64,000 bases of DNA from Gnetum montanum (taxonomy: Eukaryota > Streptophyta > Gnetopsida > Gnetales > Gnetaceae). The stretch's first letter is position 1, and every line of letters begins with the position of its first letter. The position numbers were made by a program, and so were the translations under genes. The DNA is taken from assembly GCA_015680685.1 (NCBI GenBank), contig MNCI01000572.1:1-64000 (forward strand), given 5' to 3'. Of this stretch, positions 1 to 12,059 are shown piece after piece. The notes beneath the pieces were generated by a model. That model ran no database searches, had not been told where the DNA came from, and saw nothing but the letters and a program-made list of their open reading frames with translations.

Positions 1-3000
1 TTACTCAAGAGGGAGATTTGTATGTTGTCTCATCTTCTAATAATCTTGATACATATTCATGGTATGTGGACTCAGGTGCATCTCACTACACTCCACATGT
101 TGATTGGTTTAGTGAATATACATAATCTAATCTTGGAATGGTAACATTGTGTAATGATGGTTTATGCAAAGTTATAGGTTATGGAAAGGTAACGATTTAG
201 TTTAAAAATAGAGTAGTTGAATTGATTCCCAATGTATGTCATGTTCCAGCACTTACTAAAAGTCTTTTGTTTGTAAGTGAATTAGATGATGTAGGACTAA
301 CTATTATCTTTGGAGGTAGAAAATGTTTTATACTACATGGTTAATCTCTTTTGGATTTTGGAATTAAAATAGGCAAGCTGTATAAATTAGAAGCTAAGAC
401 ATTAAAGTAGAAATTAAGTGCATTTGAAGTTATTGATTGTAATTCAAGTATTGATTTGTGGCATAAAAGAATGGGACATCTTAGTGAAAAAGGACTTAAG
501 GAACTTTACAAGTAAGGTAAATTTAAGCTTTCAAAAGATTCCTTGGATTTTTATAATCATTATCTACATGATAAATAGAGGTATCATAGTTTTCAAAGAA
601 GTAATACTAAATCTCTTTAGATATTAGAACTAATACATAGCAATGTATGTGAACTAGTTAAAGATATTAAAACAAGTTCGCTTGAAGGCGCTATGTATTA
701 TGTTTCTTTTATTGATGAGTATTCTAGAAAGAGTTGGATCTATTAAAATATTAGTTTGAAGTATTTGGAAAATTCATATAATTCAAAGCTCTTGTTGAGA
801 ATTATTCAGGAAAGAAAATCAAAATTCTAAGAATTGACAATGGTGATGAGTTTTGGTCAAATGAATTTAATGTTTTTTTGTAAAGAACATGACATTCAAA
901 GGAAAAAGACTATCAGTAGCAAAGCACTTCAATTGAACATTAATGGAATGTGCTAGATGTATGCTTAGTGAATCTAATCTTGACAAGCATTTCTAGGATG
1001 AAGCAGTGATGACTACATGTTATCTTATCAATAGATCTCCTTCATTAGCAATTGGAAGGAAAATTATAGAAGAAGTTTGAAGTGGTAGATCTATTAATTT
1101 AAATTATTTTAAGATTTTTGGTTATGAGGCCTACATATATGTTCTAAAATTTGATAGATCCAAGTTAGACTCTAAGTTTGTCAAATGTATTTTCCTTGGC
1201 TATGGACATGGTGTCAAAGCTTATAAGTTGTATAACTAGAAAACTAAAAGGGTTATTTATTGTTGCGATGTTATATTTAGAGAAAAAATGTGGATCTATG
1301 AAGGAGGAATCTTCAAATAATGGATCTCCTTCAAATGATGTAACTCCTATGTATGTGCTTATTAAAATTAATAATGAAATTTATGAGGGTCATCCTCCCT
1401 TGGCTAGAGACATTGCCCCTAGCGAACAGGATGGTGATAACATGGTAAACAAGGAGGAATAACATGAAGAGGGAGAAAATACTTTCAGTGAAGATGAGCT
1501 ACTAAGTTCAACACATTTAAAAAAATTATCCTTACATCTAGAAGAATATGTCTTGTTTACTAAAAATAATGAGCCATCAACATATGATGAGGCATGTTCA
1601 CCTATGCATAATGCAAAGTGGAAATAGGAAATGAATGCTAAAATGTCATCAATTCATTAAAAATAAAACTTGGAAATTAACTGAGCTTTTATTAAAGAGA
1701 GAACCCATTGGAAATAAATGGGTGTACAAAATAAAATTTGGGAATCAATACAAAACATGACTTGTAGCTAAAGGATTTTCTTAGAGAAAGAGGATTGATT
1801 GTGATGAAATCTTCTCTCCAGTAGTAAAATTAACATCCATAAGACCATTGTTTGCTATCACATCCATTTATGATCTTGAACCTGAACAAATGGATGTGAA
1901 AAAAACATTCCTCAATGGTGATCTTGAGGAAGAAATATATATGCTTCAACCTGAAGGATATGAAATTAAAGGAAAAGAGCATATGGTGTGTCAATTATTA
2001 AAATCTCTATATGGGCTCAAACAAGCACTAAGGATGTGAAGTAAAAAATTTAATGACCACATGATAAATCTTGGCTTCATTAGAAGTGTCAAAGTCTCTT
2101 GTATGTATGTTAAAAATACAAGTAATAGATATGTTATCTTGTTGCTATATGTTGATGACGTGTTAATAGCAAGTAATAACATACATGATATTTAGGAGCT
2201 AAAACTTCATCTGTCTTCATAATTTAAGATGAAGGATCTTGGTGTTGCACAAAAAAATTTGGACATGGAAATTAAAAGGGATAAGGCTAATAAAAAGCTT
2301 TGGCTTAGATAGTCTGCATATGTTGAAAATATCTTAAAAGGATTTAATATGCATAATTACAAGCTTGTGACTACACCCTATGAAACTGGTATTAAACTTT
2401 CAGTTGAACAATGCCCAAAGACAATTGAAGAAAAAGATCTCATGGTCAAAATTCCATATGCTAGTGCTATTATCAGTTTAATGTATGCAGTGGTCTCTAC
2501 TAGACTTGATATTACTTAAATTATTGGAAAACTTAGTAAGTATATGTCTAATCTAGGGAAACAATACTAGATTGTAGTGAAGTGACTCTTTTGATATCTT
2601 TGTGGTACTTCAAATTATTAGATTTGTTATAAAAATGATTCCAATGGACTTCATGGCTTTGTTGATGCAAATTGGGGTGGTGGCATTGATAGTAGCAAAT
2701 CTACTAGTGGATATGTATTTAATCTTTTTGGTGATGCTATTTTTTTTTGGAAAATTCAAAAACAATCTTGTGTTGCTTAGTCTACCACTGAAGCTAAATA
2801 TGTTGCTAGTAATTTGACATGTAGAGAGGCTACATGGTTCAAAGATTAATAGCTAAACTTGGCATCACTCAGACTTTGATTAATATTGGCTATGATAGTT
2901 AAAGTGCCATAAGCATATCCAAGAATCCAACCTTTCATGCCTAAATGAAGCATATTGAAATACAGTATCACTATATATGAAAGGAAATTAAAAAGTAAAA

Positions 3001-3110
3001 TATTCTTTTAAGTAAAATTTCAACTAAAGAAAATCCCACAGATGTACTCACCAAGTCAACTCTTGCTAAAAAGTTTCTTTGGTGTTGATCAGCATTTGGT
3101 CTTCTTTTGA
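1..3110 (+). pseudogene. C1: Ty1/copia Pol remnant, protease to RNase H
   Basis: Decayed copia polyprotein whose 5' end lies outside the window. In order: aspartic protease (WYVDSGASHY near 61-90), pre-integrase zinc region (LWHKRMGHLSEKGL near 457-500), integrase core (YYVSFIDEYSRK near 700-735), reverse transcriptase (DVKKTFLNGDLEEEIYM near 1893-1943; catalytic YVDD in LLLYVDDVLIAS near 2140-2176) and RNase H (STTEAKYVA near 2782-2808). This protease-integrase-RT-RNase H order is the copia order; gypsy elements have integrase last. Several frames are broken by stops, many of them TAG or TAA where Gln is expected (for example FS-stop-RK near 1780), and by small shifts. It cannot encode a working protein. 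Confidence in the family is high; the exact lineage is not determined. Confidence 0.93.
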
Positions 3111-3160
3111 CCTAATTTCCTAAAAATGGTCTGGACTATTCTTTAAAGCAGCTTTACCTT

Positions 3161-3590
3161 GAAGAGGGAGAATTATGAGGTGGATGAAGGCAAATCTATC
3201 TTTGCCTTGATTTTCTTTAGATATTTCTATCTTTCCTTATATTTTTATTCATCTCTATGTTATATTTGGTCCTATACCTATCCCCACAAAAATAAACTAC
3301 CTTATCCTCCCTTTTTTAATTTTGGATTTATTTTGTAACCTAAGAAATATATAAGGAGCTCAAAGGAAGCATCCAATACGCCACATTCTTTTGAAGCATA
3401 AGCTTGAGAGTCATCTTTCCTCCTTTGTAAATTCTCCTTAAGCTTCAATCCTTTGAAGTTGTGCTACTGATAATGGTCCAAGAACCATTTTTTTGCTGAG
3501 GTTTTTCACCTTGAAGGTTTTCCCCAAGGTAACTTTGTGTCTTTTTTAATTTCTATAGTTTCTTTTAAATTTAATATTATATTGGTGCAA
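3161..3590 (+). repeat. C1 polypurine tract and 3' LTR
   Basis: A purine tract (GAAGAGGGAGAATT, 3161-3174) follows the RNase H remnant and is the expected primer for plus-strand synthesis. The LTR should begin at TGAGGTGG (about 3175). It contains the phrase TTTTCCCCAAGGTAA near 3517, which resembles copia LTR 3' regions. The right end is uncertain: no matching 5' LTR is in the window, and I place it near the CA around 3590. Confidence 0.6.
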
Positions 3591-3652
3591 GTGACTAGGA
3601 ATAACAAATAATGGGTTGAAATATGGTTTAAATGTTTTCTTTTCTTATTAAT

Positions 3653-4479
3653 TGATGAGTGATGAGGTACCTTATGCTCAACCATATGAATATGAGTGTG
3701 TACGCACGATCCAATCGAACTCTATGAATGAACTAGTTGTGATAACTAGATAGTTATATGTTGATCATAGTTTGCTGTCTTCCCACTTGGACTAGTATTT
3801 GCTTTGTTACGTATGGTTTAGTCCCGAGTGAGGTGTATGATGTGATCCCTAATACTATGCTACTCCTAAGGACAATAAGAGATAACTCAATTAAGCTACT
3901 TTAGCTAATGGTTAATAGGAAATAAGATCTAAGCTAGCCTAAGTGCGATGAGCATCTATCCCTAATCATCTGTACACATCTTGGAATTTGTGTACTACTT
4001 CTAGAATTACCAAGCACACATCACTCGAAGCATCACTCAGTACACTACTGGGTTACCTTGTAGTTACACTTAAATGTTCTTGATTAAGGTGTAGCGTTGA
4101 CAATAGTAAATGACAATAAAAGAAATATTAACTAAGAAACCAACAATAACTAATCAACAATTAAAAGCTAAGTGAATGCTGCAATGATGGAGTAATCTCG
4201 ATCGTTATTGTTGATCATGTGTGTGTCCAAGTACATCATACTCAAACAAAGGTTCCATACAATTACAAGCATCACACTACAAGCATGCACTTGGAAAGAA
4301 TACTAAAACTAACTATAAGAACTGAAGACTAAAAATTGACTAAAAAGATTCTCTTGTTGTGCACCTGAGTGCTATATTTATAGGCTAATATAGGAATCAC
4401 AATATCATGTATACGATATCATATCTAGGTTGCGATATCATGTATCTAATATCGGGGCTTGGCAAATTACGATTTATCA
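3653..4479 (-). repeat. A1 3' LTR
   Basis: 827 bp, ends TGATGAGTGA and ATTTATCA on the plus strand. In sense orientation U3 is short: four GATATC-like motifs lie between the LTR start and a TATA box (TATAAATA, plus coordinates 4375-4382). It pairs with the LTR at 10465-11314. Confidence 0.93.
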
Positions 4480-4490
4480 TACCCCCACGA
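4480..4490 (-). other. A1 polypurine tract
   Basis: Minus-strand TCGTGGGGGTA directly abuts the TGAT start of the 3' LTR. The same tract is seen in A2 (19269-19280), A3 (52056-52067, plus strand) and A5 (63186-63196). Confidence 0.88.
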
Positions 4491-6539
4491 CTGAATAAAA
4501 ACTCCTCCTAGAGCCAAAAAAAATGAGGAACAAGTTCATTTGATTGCAATAGTGGATAGGTATGGGATTATTGAATGACCATGGGCTGTTTCATGTTGTA
4601 GTATGGGACTAGATAAAACAAAATATGGACACCAACATAATAATACAAAACTTGTGAAACTCATGTGGTTCCTAGTGGTGGTGGCTCCTCCATGGGCACT
4701 CTTCCTTTATCCTATGCTCCAGGCTTTTGAAATGGATACCTTTGAAGAAGCACTTAAAATTTTTCCTCTTCTGTTTAAGGATCATGAGCCATTCATGCTA
4801 ATGTTCCAATGTTTGATGGAGCTGACACTTCCCATGGACACGACAGTTGCAAGAACATTTGATTGGCCTTGACATACCATGCCACAAGTAGTTGTTGTTT
4901 CTCCTCATAGGATCTGGCTTTATCTTGGAGTTCCTATTAATTTATAAGCCATTGAGCCAAATTTTCTACTACATCTTTTTGACCTTGGTAGCTAGCCTTT
5001 ATCACCTCTAATTTAGAGTTTACTACTTCTAATTTTGCAATGTCTTCTTATGTTCTGCAAACTCTATCTCATATTTAGCATAGGTGGTAGCTACTTGCTT
5101 CTCGAGCTTAGTTCTTAGGCACCCTGCTATTAACATGACTAAGTTGGCATATCATAGATTTTCCAACTCCATGTACGTTGTTAAGTCCTAAATTTATAGG
5201 TCTCGACTAATTTTGCTTGGTGGGCAAAGGCATAAGTATCTAGTACGACTGGTTAGTCAATGTGTTGAGCACTGAAAGAATTAATGTGGGCCTTAGCCAT
5301 ACAGATCTTATTTTCAATGATTTCCTTGTACATTCCCACCTGGTCATGGAAGTGTTCTTTTGACTTCTCATGCTTTTTGGCCTCATTTTTCCATAAACTT
5401 ATTTCTATGGTTGTCTTTTATCAGATGGCATAGACCTCCTCCATGGAGAGGCTTCTATTCTCCTTGGCCAAACAATTCATGTCTTAGTTAACCTAAACTA
5501 GTTGTTCTTGAATTTGTTGGAAACTTTCTTCAAGAACATTCTTCTATTTCTCAACTATTGTCAATTGAAGATTTTCAATAGTAAGTAATTTATTTTCCTC
5601 TTGTTCTAATTACTCACCAACATCTTTCCTAGGTGCCAGTAATTTGAGTAGTTCAGCATATGAAGCATTTTGGGCTTTTCTAGGAACATCATTTGTGTAG
5701 CCCAAGATCCTGGCATGTCTACACAGCTTCCTGATAAGACAAGGGAAAGGTAAAGCAAGCCTCCTTATCTTCCTTTCTTCAAATCACCTTAATATCTCCA
5801 TCAAATATAAATGGGGCAAATTTGCGTTAAAATTTTCCATCAAAATCACACTACCCTACATCACATAAGTAGATAATCTATTTAAACCTTTGGTGAGGAA
5901 AAGGTGATAAGTGCTGATCTTAAAGTAGATCCTCTCTTCCAGGGTCAATTCTTCATAAAATTTATTCTCCTTGTCATAGGCTTATTTCAACCATAATTTC
6001 CTTATGTTTGCATCTAAGAAAGTGGACAAATGAGCAACTTTTGGTCCCTTGTTTGGAAGATTTAGGACCTCTATAATGGCCTTTGCAAAAAAAATCAATG
6101 GAGACACCACCTACATTGGCAATGGTGCCTTCCTCCTTGCCATGCCAGAATTGATATGTTTCACCCAAATACCAATCACCACTCTCTGAGAGGATGGGCC
6201 ATAGTGGAGATGCCTTCAATTGAGTCTTCACTAGTTCAGGGGTGAACTCAGTGAAAGGCCCAAAATTAAGATCCACTATCACAACTACAAAGGTGGGATT
6301 CCCCGAATGGCTTAGAGAAATTCAAGGGATAACATAAGATGTTGCCCTGGTTCTGGGGCTCTAACTTTTCCACCTTCTGCATGGCTAGATTGCATTTTCA
6401 TAGGGGTTTCTTGATGAATGCTGAAAGAGTGGGCCTCTTGCTCTACATGTTCTACTCGAGGTTCCTAGCCTTTTCCTCCTCTTGAGCATTTAATTGCACC
6501 TTGAGAAGGTCCTCCTTGCTATCCTCTTTTAGGGGCCAT
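4491..6539 (-). pseudogene. A1 ORF2: unidentified protein in the third-ORF position
   Basis: The start is the ATG at 6539-6537 (ATGGCCCCTAAA), immediately after a candidate 3' splice site. The frame is broken by stops, mostly TAG, and shifts. The best stretch is 6282-5974, with VDLNFGPFTEFTPELVKTQL and SGDWYLGETYQFWHG. Further on are LPFPCLIRKLC (near 5750) and a charged, heptad-like region with YMELENL and YANLVML (near 5175-5145). All of these blocks have counterparts in A3 ORF2 (48985-51830), so this was a real, shared protein. The LPFPCL block resembles the domain annotated as 'putative plant transposon protein' in plant databases; that is from memory and needs a profile search. No transmembrane segment is obvious, unlike env-like ORFs described in Athila. 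Function unknown. Confidence 0.72.
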
Positions 6540-6601
6540 CTGTAATCACACAAAGATTGATTATTAGTAATTTTATTTAAAGAACTTCAATTATCTCATA
6601 C
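6540..6601 (-). other. Candidate 62-nt intron ending at the ORF2 ATG (A1)
   Basis: Minus strand: donor AAG|GTATGAG (GT at 6601-6600), U-rich body, branch-like TTACTAATAA, acceptor GTGATTACAG|ATGG (AG at 6541-6540). A5 has a 60-nt equivalent at the same relative place (63568-63627) and A2 a decayed one (19756 onward). If used, it joins a leader to the ORF2 start codon. Confidence 0.68.
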
Positions 6602-6845
6602 CTTACTCATTGCCTTTAATAAATGTTTAATTCTTTGCTTAGTATGATTCTAGAGTTAGAAATTTTTCAAGGAAGTTGCCCTAAAAGTTTAATGTCAAAC
6701 CTAATCTATTTAGGTAACTCATATAATAATTTAGATGACTTGGATGAAGGAAGAAAATTAGTCTAGTATGAATTTTTAATGGTACTTACCCCTATGGTAT
6801 CCTTCAAGTGATAGAAAATTTCAAAAAAATTATGTGTAGGTTCTA

Positions 6846-6869
6846 TAGTACCCCTTCCCCATGACTAAG
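6846..6869 (-). other. Internal purine-rich motif, possible second polypurine tract (A1)
   Basis: Minus strand CTTAGTCATGGGGAAGGGGT. The same TTAGTCATGGGG core occurs in A2 (21561-21580), A5 (63771-63792) and A3 (46992-47015, plus strand). It lies between gag and the 3' part of the element in all four. Confidence 0.55.
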
Positions 6870-7044
6870 TTAGACACTCTGGGTTTAATTAGGTTCAATC
6901 ATAAAAGAAATCGGAGCATCAAAGAGTGAAATATTAAAATTTGAATTTAGACTTGCAAATCACTAAAAATCGTGGAAGAAAATTTGAACAACTCCCCCCA
7001 CGTCAACTATTAAAAATAACATGTGTAGTGTGTAGGAGTCCCAT

Positions 7045-7140
7045 ATATATAGTTTTTATAGACACGATATCACATATGTGATAGTGCATACCCAATATCG
7101 CATTGGACCCAATACCAGGTACCCAATATCGCGTCCCAAC
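7045..7140 (-). promoter_or_regulatory. Internal promoter-like block of LTR type (A1)
   Basis: On the minus strand a run of GATAT-centred palindromic motifs (plus coordinates about 7065-7134) is followed by a TATA box (CTATAAAAAC, 7061-7052), then about 440 nt to the intron before ORF2. The A1 LTR has the same arrangement. A5, otherwise collinear here, lacks it. It could be an internal promoter for ORF2 or a trapped LTR fragment; no LTR ends are visible. Confidence 0.55.
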
Positions 7141-8660
7141 CAAGATAGGGTACATAGTAGAATTGATGATTTTTTGAGTTTTAGGGAAAAATTTGGAGGA
7201 TTTGAGGTAGATTCAAAAGGTCTGGGGTAATGGCAAGTGGGAATTGAAGGAATTGAAGTGGAATCATATAATGAAGTTCTTTGAAAAGGATGAGGAAAAA
7301 GGACATGTAATGGTTCTATGTAACATTCAACTAAAATGATGACAAAGGAAAGAATAGATTTGACAATGGAATACTCAAATGGTATAAAATGATGTGGTGG
7401 TATGCAAAAGGTACAAATTATAAAAGTGACACAAGCGGATCCTCCCCAAAGTAGGTTGCAACCTATAATGCCCTTGCATAACCACACCTTGAAATGTCCA
7501 TAGGCACTAGAAGGGTTAAATGCAACTTGCACCTATGCAACAAAACACACACATGTTAAGTATCACTGCTATGAGATACGAATTCTATGCCACACAAGAC
7601 ATAAGTTAGAAGTACTTGGACCATGAGATGAGATGAATTGTAGAAGGGATTGCAGATATTGGGACATGAGGTAACTTACCCTGGGCACAATGAATCCTAA
7701 GTGTTATGCGTGATTAAAGTACCATTAGCCTTTTGATCCAAGATCAAAACCAAGTCTATACCTCTGATAAGTGACATTGCATTATTTCATTCCAATGATA
7801 GATAACCATAAGAGCATCATGACAACAAGGTGTATAATCACTTGGTGTTTTACGCAAGGGAGGAGTGATTTGAATTTTTTTGTAGCATGTTTTTCTTGTG
7901 CTTTTCTTTTCTGCTTCATTTCTTTCTTTCTTCTTCTTTTTCTTTTTCTTCTTCTAGCCACTTTTGCACTTGGTCTTTTTCAAAGGTGACTGGAGAAGCC
8001 ACCAACCTTCAAGCATGGGTGCATGTCTTTCTAGTGGGACCCCCCCAGAATAGCATTGAGTTCCTTTATTAAGTACCCTTATTACAACTCTCACTCCCAT
8101 TGTTCATTAAATCTACAAGGATCTTAATACAACTAAGCTGCATGATAGCACATACAGATGTCACCAAAGAGAATCCACAAGTCCCCTTGATGTTACACCC
8201 TTGCCATTCCATCTTAGTTCATCACTCTTTGCTTTGGGCATAATGAGCACAAAGTTACTTTAAGTCTTAGTGATAACAAGGATATCATCAAGCCCAGAGT
8301 AAAAACCTCTTATTAATAGAATGGGAGGGTGGATTTTGTGGGCTCACTATCCAAATAATTACTCACTTATGACTCGATAATATAGAACAATGTCTCAACC
8401 GACTAGTTACATGAGTATTTTATTCACAGATGAGATTACCCACAAAAAGATAAAATGACAAATTGGAAAACAAGAAATTAGAAAACAAAAAATTGTANGG
8501 TCATATCAAAACCACTGGGTGTATTTTGTTGTAGTGGCAGGAACATACCCAAATTGGGGTTCACACACTTGATTAAAGTAGGCATAGTGGGGTAGATTAT
8601 AAGATGTGGTCATGTCATAAGAAGCTAATCCACTATGGCACTCGTGACCATAATATGGTA
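7141..8660 (-). other. A1 noncoding spacer with conserved boxes
   Basis: No convincing frame. Two blocks recur in the other A elements: minus-strand CTACTTTGGGGAGGATCC (about 7438-7456; also A2 near 20215, A5 near 63970, A3 near 48165) and the CATGCTTGAAGGT-type motif (8004-8034; also in A2, A3, A4). A pyrimidine-rich stretch lies at 7880-7970. One undetermined base (N) is at 8498. Confidence 0.6.
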
Positions 8661-10330
8661 TGGAAGGATTGATATGTCTTCTCACATTGTTATATTCATT
8701 GGGCTACATGGTTGTTGGAGTATTATTTGGTGGCCTAAATAATGTAACAGGAGGTGTTAAGTTTGAAGGGGAAGGTGCATCACTGTGTTGGGCTTATGTT
8801 GAGTTGGTGGATGCATTGGTTTCAAAATCATGCTATCTCTTTCTATGTTCATGCCTAAAGAAAGGACATTTACAACATTGTGGAGGACTCCCACTGTTGT
8901 TGATAGTAGCATCACAAGTAATGTTCATTTGTTGTAGCTCCTATCCTCATTTTCTTCAACCCCTCTTTTTGATGGTCGAATGGTGTTCTATCCTATTTAT
9001 AGGTTTGGTTCCTCTGTTTGTTTTGGTTGTCAAAGTTATCTTGTGTGGGGCTCCGTCTAATAATGTTTGCATATTCTCCACATTTTTCATGTACCCACTT
9101 TGTCATCTTGTTGATCTTTGCCTCAATTTCATCTAGTGATTTTAGTATTGGCAAAGGTAGGGACAATTTCACTCCCTTGAGGTGGGCTGATTTCTCATTT
9201 TCATAATTATGGACCTTTATTATTTCAAGAGTTTGGTCCTGTTGAGATTTTTTAACATTCTCCCATTTGGCTATTTCTCCTTCTTTTGCTACCCACTTAA
9301 TAAGCTTTTGTAATTGATTGGTTTGTAGTTCATATAGTTGACCTGGGGCATACATCCCTAGGATCTCCCTTGTTTCATTACGGAGTCCATCCATGATGTG
9401 ATACATTAGCCTTTCCTTGGAGAACCCATGGCCTAGGCATTTTTTTAACAAATAGTAATATCTTTCTAAGGCCATGTCCAAGGGTTCATCTTGTCCCTAT
9501 TTCCACTCTTGGATTTGTCTCCTCAAGGCCAACACTCTTGCATAGGTATGATATCTTTCGTTGAAAAGGTTTACCATTGTAGGCCAACGACGAATTGAAT
9601 TTGGCTTTAAGCACCTATATCACACTTTTGCTTGGCAAATGAGTGTCATAAGAAAGAGCTTAAGCCTTTGCCACCCATTCTCGATGTTGTTCCATACACA
9701 AGCATCATAGAAGGCTTGTAAATGATATTGTGGGTCTAAATCATAGCCTCTTGAGAACTTAGGAAAGTTGTTCAAATCATGCTTGGGTAGACGACTTTCC
9801 TTATTGTGGAATATTTGAATGTCCTTTGTTATATGCATTAGGCTCTTAGTGGCCAGAAGGGGTTCATTGTTGCTAAATGGGTCATAAGTTTGTGAGTTGG
9901 GACAATGTTGCCTATGTTCATATTGGCATTCCTGATTTTGCCTATGGGTTCAATTTTTATTTCTCCATCAACCCCTTAAGGAATGATCATTTGTGTCACA
10001 ACCTAATGTTGAAGGAGTAGAGGAAGAGAGAGAACTAGAAGACTAATAATGACTTTTGTAAGTCTTCCAATCATCCCCTGATGTACTCTTATTACCCATT
10101 GAGAATGTCTTAGGCCTTACAGGCCCCCTCATTCTAGGAGATGTCCCATCTTCACTAGAGGTGTTTGAGTTGGATGAAAAAAGTCCTTAAGTATTGTTGT
10201 GGTGTCTATGAACATATGAAACTCCTATATAAGATTGAGTACTCCAAACTTCTTCATCATAAATTTCATTGGTTCTCCAATGAATTACCTCACTAGATGT
10301 TACGTTATCGTTGTATTGTGAAAGAGACAT
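8661..10330 (-). pseudogene. A1 gag
   Basis: The start is the ATG at 10330 (MSLSQYND). Matching blocks in A2, A3 and A4 confirm it as Gag: FSRGYDLDPQYHLQAFYDAC (9760-9700 region), PLDMALERYYYLL (9490-9450) and HIMDGLRNETREILG (9400-9350), with a distal basic CxxC-type region (CCKCPFFRHEHRKR near 8890-8840). Only a few stops interrupt it, for example TAG before GQDEPLDM. Gag would form the virus-like particle and bind element RNA. It is followed by spacer rather than by protease and Pol. Confidence 0.85.
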
Positions 10331-10445
10331 TGTCGTGAATTATGTGTGACTTAATTGAATTTAATTTATTCATCTGAAAGAAATATTGTTAATACCCTAT
10401 TATAGTGATCTTTTATGATATAACTAATCTAGATAACTAGAATTG

Positions 10446-10464
10446 TCCCCAACAATGGTGCTAA
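10446..10464 (-). other. A1 primer binding site, tRNA-Asp type
   Basis: Minus strand TTAGCACCATTGTTGGGGA starts right after the 5' LTR. It matches the complement of a plant tRNA-Asp 3' end except for C-to-T and G-to-A changes, mainly at former CpG sites. Athila elements are known to use tRNA-Asp. Confidence 0.8.
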
Positions 10465-11314
10465 TGATGAGTGGTGAGGTATTCCTATGCTCAACCATAT
10501 GAATACGAGTGTGTACGCATGATTTGGTCAAACTCCATGGATGGACTAGTTGTGGTACCTAGATAGTTGTACATTGATCGTAGTTCACTATCTTTTCACT
10601 TGGACTAGTATTTTCTTTGTCATGTATGGTTTAGTCCAAAGTGAGGTGTATGATATGATCCCTAATACTATGCTACTCCTAAGAACAATAAGAGATAACT
10701 CAGTTAAGCTAATTAAGCTAATGTGCAATAGGAAATAAGATCTAAGCTAGCCTAAGTGCGATGAGCATCCATCCCTAATCATCCGTACACATCTTGGACT
10801 TCATGTACTACTTCTGGAATTACCAAGCACACATCACTTGAAGCACTACTCAGTCTGCTATTGGGTTACCTCGTAGTTAACTTAAATGTTTGTGATTAAG
10901 GCATACCCATTCCACATTAACAATAGGAATCATAAATGATGATAAAAGAAATATTAACTAAGAAAACAACAATAAATAATCAACAATTAAAACAATTAAA
11001 AGCTAAGTGAATGCTACAATGATGGAGTAATCTTGATCTTTATTGCTAATTGTGTGCATGTCCAAGTACGTCACACTTGAACAAAGGTTCTATATAGTTA
11101 TAAGCATCACACTGTAGGCATGCACTTGGAAAGAATACTAAAACTGACTATAAGAACTAAAGACAAAAAATTGACTAAAAAGACTCTCTTGTTGTGCGCT
11201 TGACTGCTATATTTATAGGCTAACACAAGAATCACAATATTGTGTATACGATATCATATCCAGGCTACGATGTTGCGTACTAGATTTCGAGGCCTGATAA
11301 ACCGCGATTCATCA
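10465..11314 (-). repeat. A1 5' LTR
   Basis: 850 bp, TGATGAGTGG to GCGATTCATCA on the plus strand. It aligns with 3653-4479 throughout, including the short U3, GATATC-like motifs and TATA box (sense CCTATAAATATAGC). Confidence 0.93.
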
Positions 11315-11319
11315 TTAAT

Positions 11320-12059
11320 ATTCTTAATTTATTAGAAATTCCTACATGGTATGGTAATATTGCCATTATCCATGTATAATTTTCTTCATTCATAATTGAA
11401 TCTTCATGTAGTTCTTTATCATTAATATAATCCTTGATATTTTTCTCCTTTAGCAAGCCAATTGTTAATGTTATCATTGCAAACCTTTTCAATAGTTTTA
11501 GAGTTATAACCATCTAGTTTTAAAACATGATTGAGATCTTTATTTTTTTATTTTAAGGTTTTCATATTACAAATTTCAAGGGCTCTAAACATTAAGGTTC
11601 TTAAACCATCTATCTTTTGACTAAACGGATGGTTGAATTAGCATCCAAGTATCTATTTGTATGGATTTTCTTCCTATAGCTTCTACAAGAGCTTCTCAAA
11701 TTATTATTATCATCTATGAGCTTCTCAAATACTTTCTGAATAAAATGTCAATGAGCACAATCATATTTTATTATTAAAGTATATAAAGCATTAATATTTA
11801 AAGTAAAAATAGTCATATTTTGTAATGTCTTTCAAAAGTTAACTTTTAGAGAAAGATTTGATTTTATAATTGTCAAAGCTTGCTAATTTACTTGAATTAA
11901 TCATAAAAGAAACCCTTATTCATTTTTATCAAAAATTTACTTGACCTTATTTGCAACATGAATTGATGGGCTACCCTTCATAGTATCAACTTCTATAATC
12001 TATTGTATGTAATAACATATGAATGTATTTTGATAGTTAGATAGAACATAGGTAGATTA
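11320..12059. other. No gene recognised
   Basis: AT-rich sequence between the A1 duplication and the LINE RT. Short frames only. The 77-codon minus frame at 11280-11513 overlaps the A1 LTR end and matches no family I know. It may include decayed 5' LINE sequence. Confidence 0.4.

Larger units (their letters stand above)
3653..11314 (-). mobile_element. A1: complete non-autonomous Athila-like gypsy element
   Basis: A 7,662-bp insertion bounded by LTRs that start TGATGA and end TCATCA or TTATCA on the plus strand, flanked by the 5-bp target duplication TTAAT (3648-3652 and 11315-11319). The tRNA-Asp-type primer site lies beside the right LTR and the polypurine tract beside the left one, so the element reads on the minus strand. 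Sense order: 5' LTR, primer site, gag, conserved noncoding spacer, internal promoter-like block, short intron, ORF2, polypurine tract, 3' LTR. No protease, RT, RNase H or integrase is present although both ends and the duplication are intact. It would therefore need Pol in trans, for example from an A4-type element. The two LTRs look about 90% alike by eye, mostly transitions, so the insertion is old. Confidence 0.93.

Noticed and set aside
7056-7532. Minus-strand open frame of 158 codons in the A1 spacer
   Set aside because: It runs through the conserved noncoding box and the promoter-like block, is not kept in A2 or A5, and has no family resemblance.
8660-9136. Plus-strand frame of 158 codons
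   Set aside because: Shadow of the minus-strand A1 gag and its distal zinc-type region.
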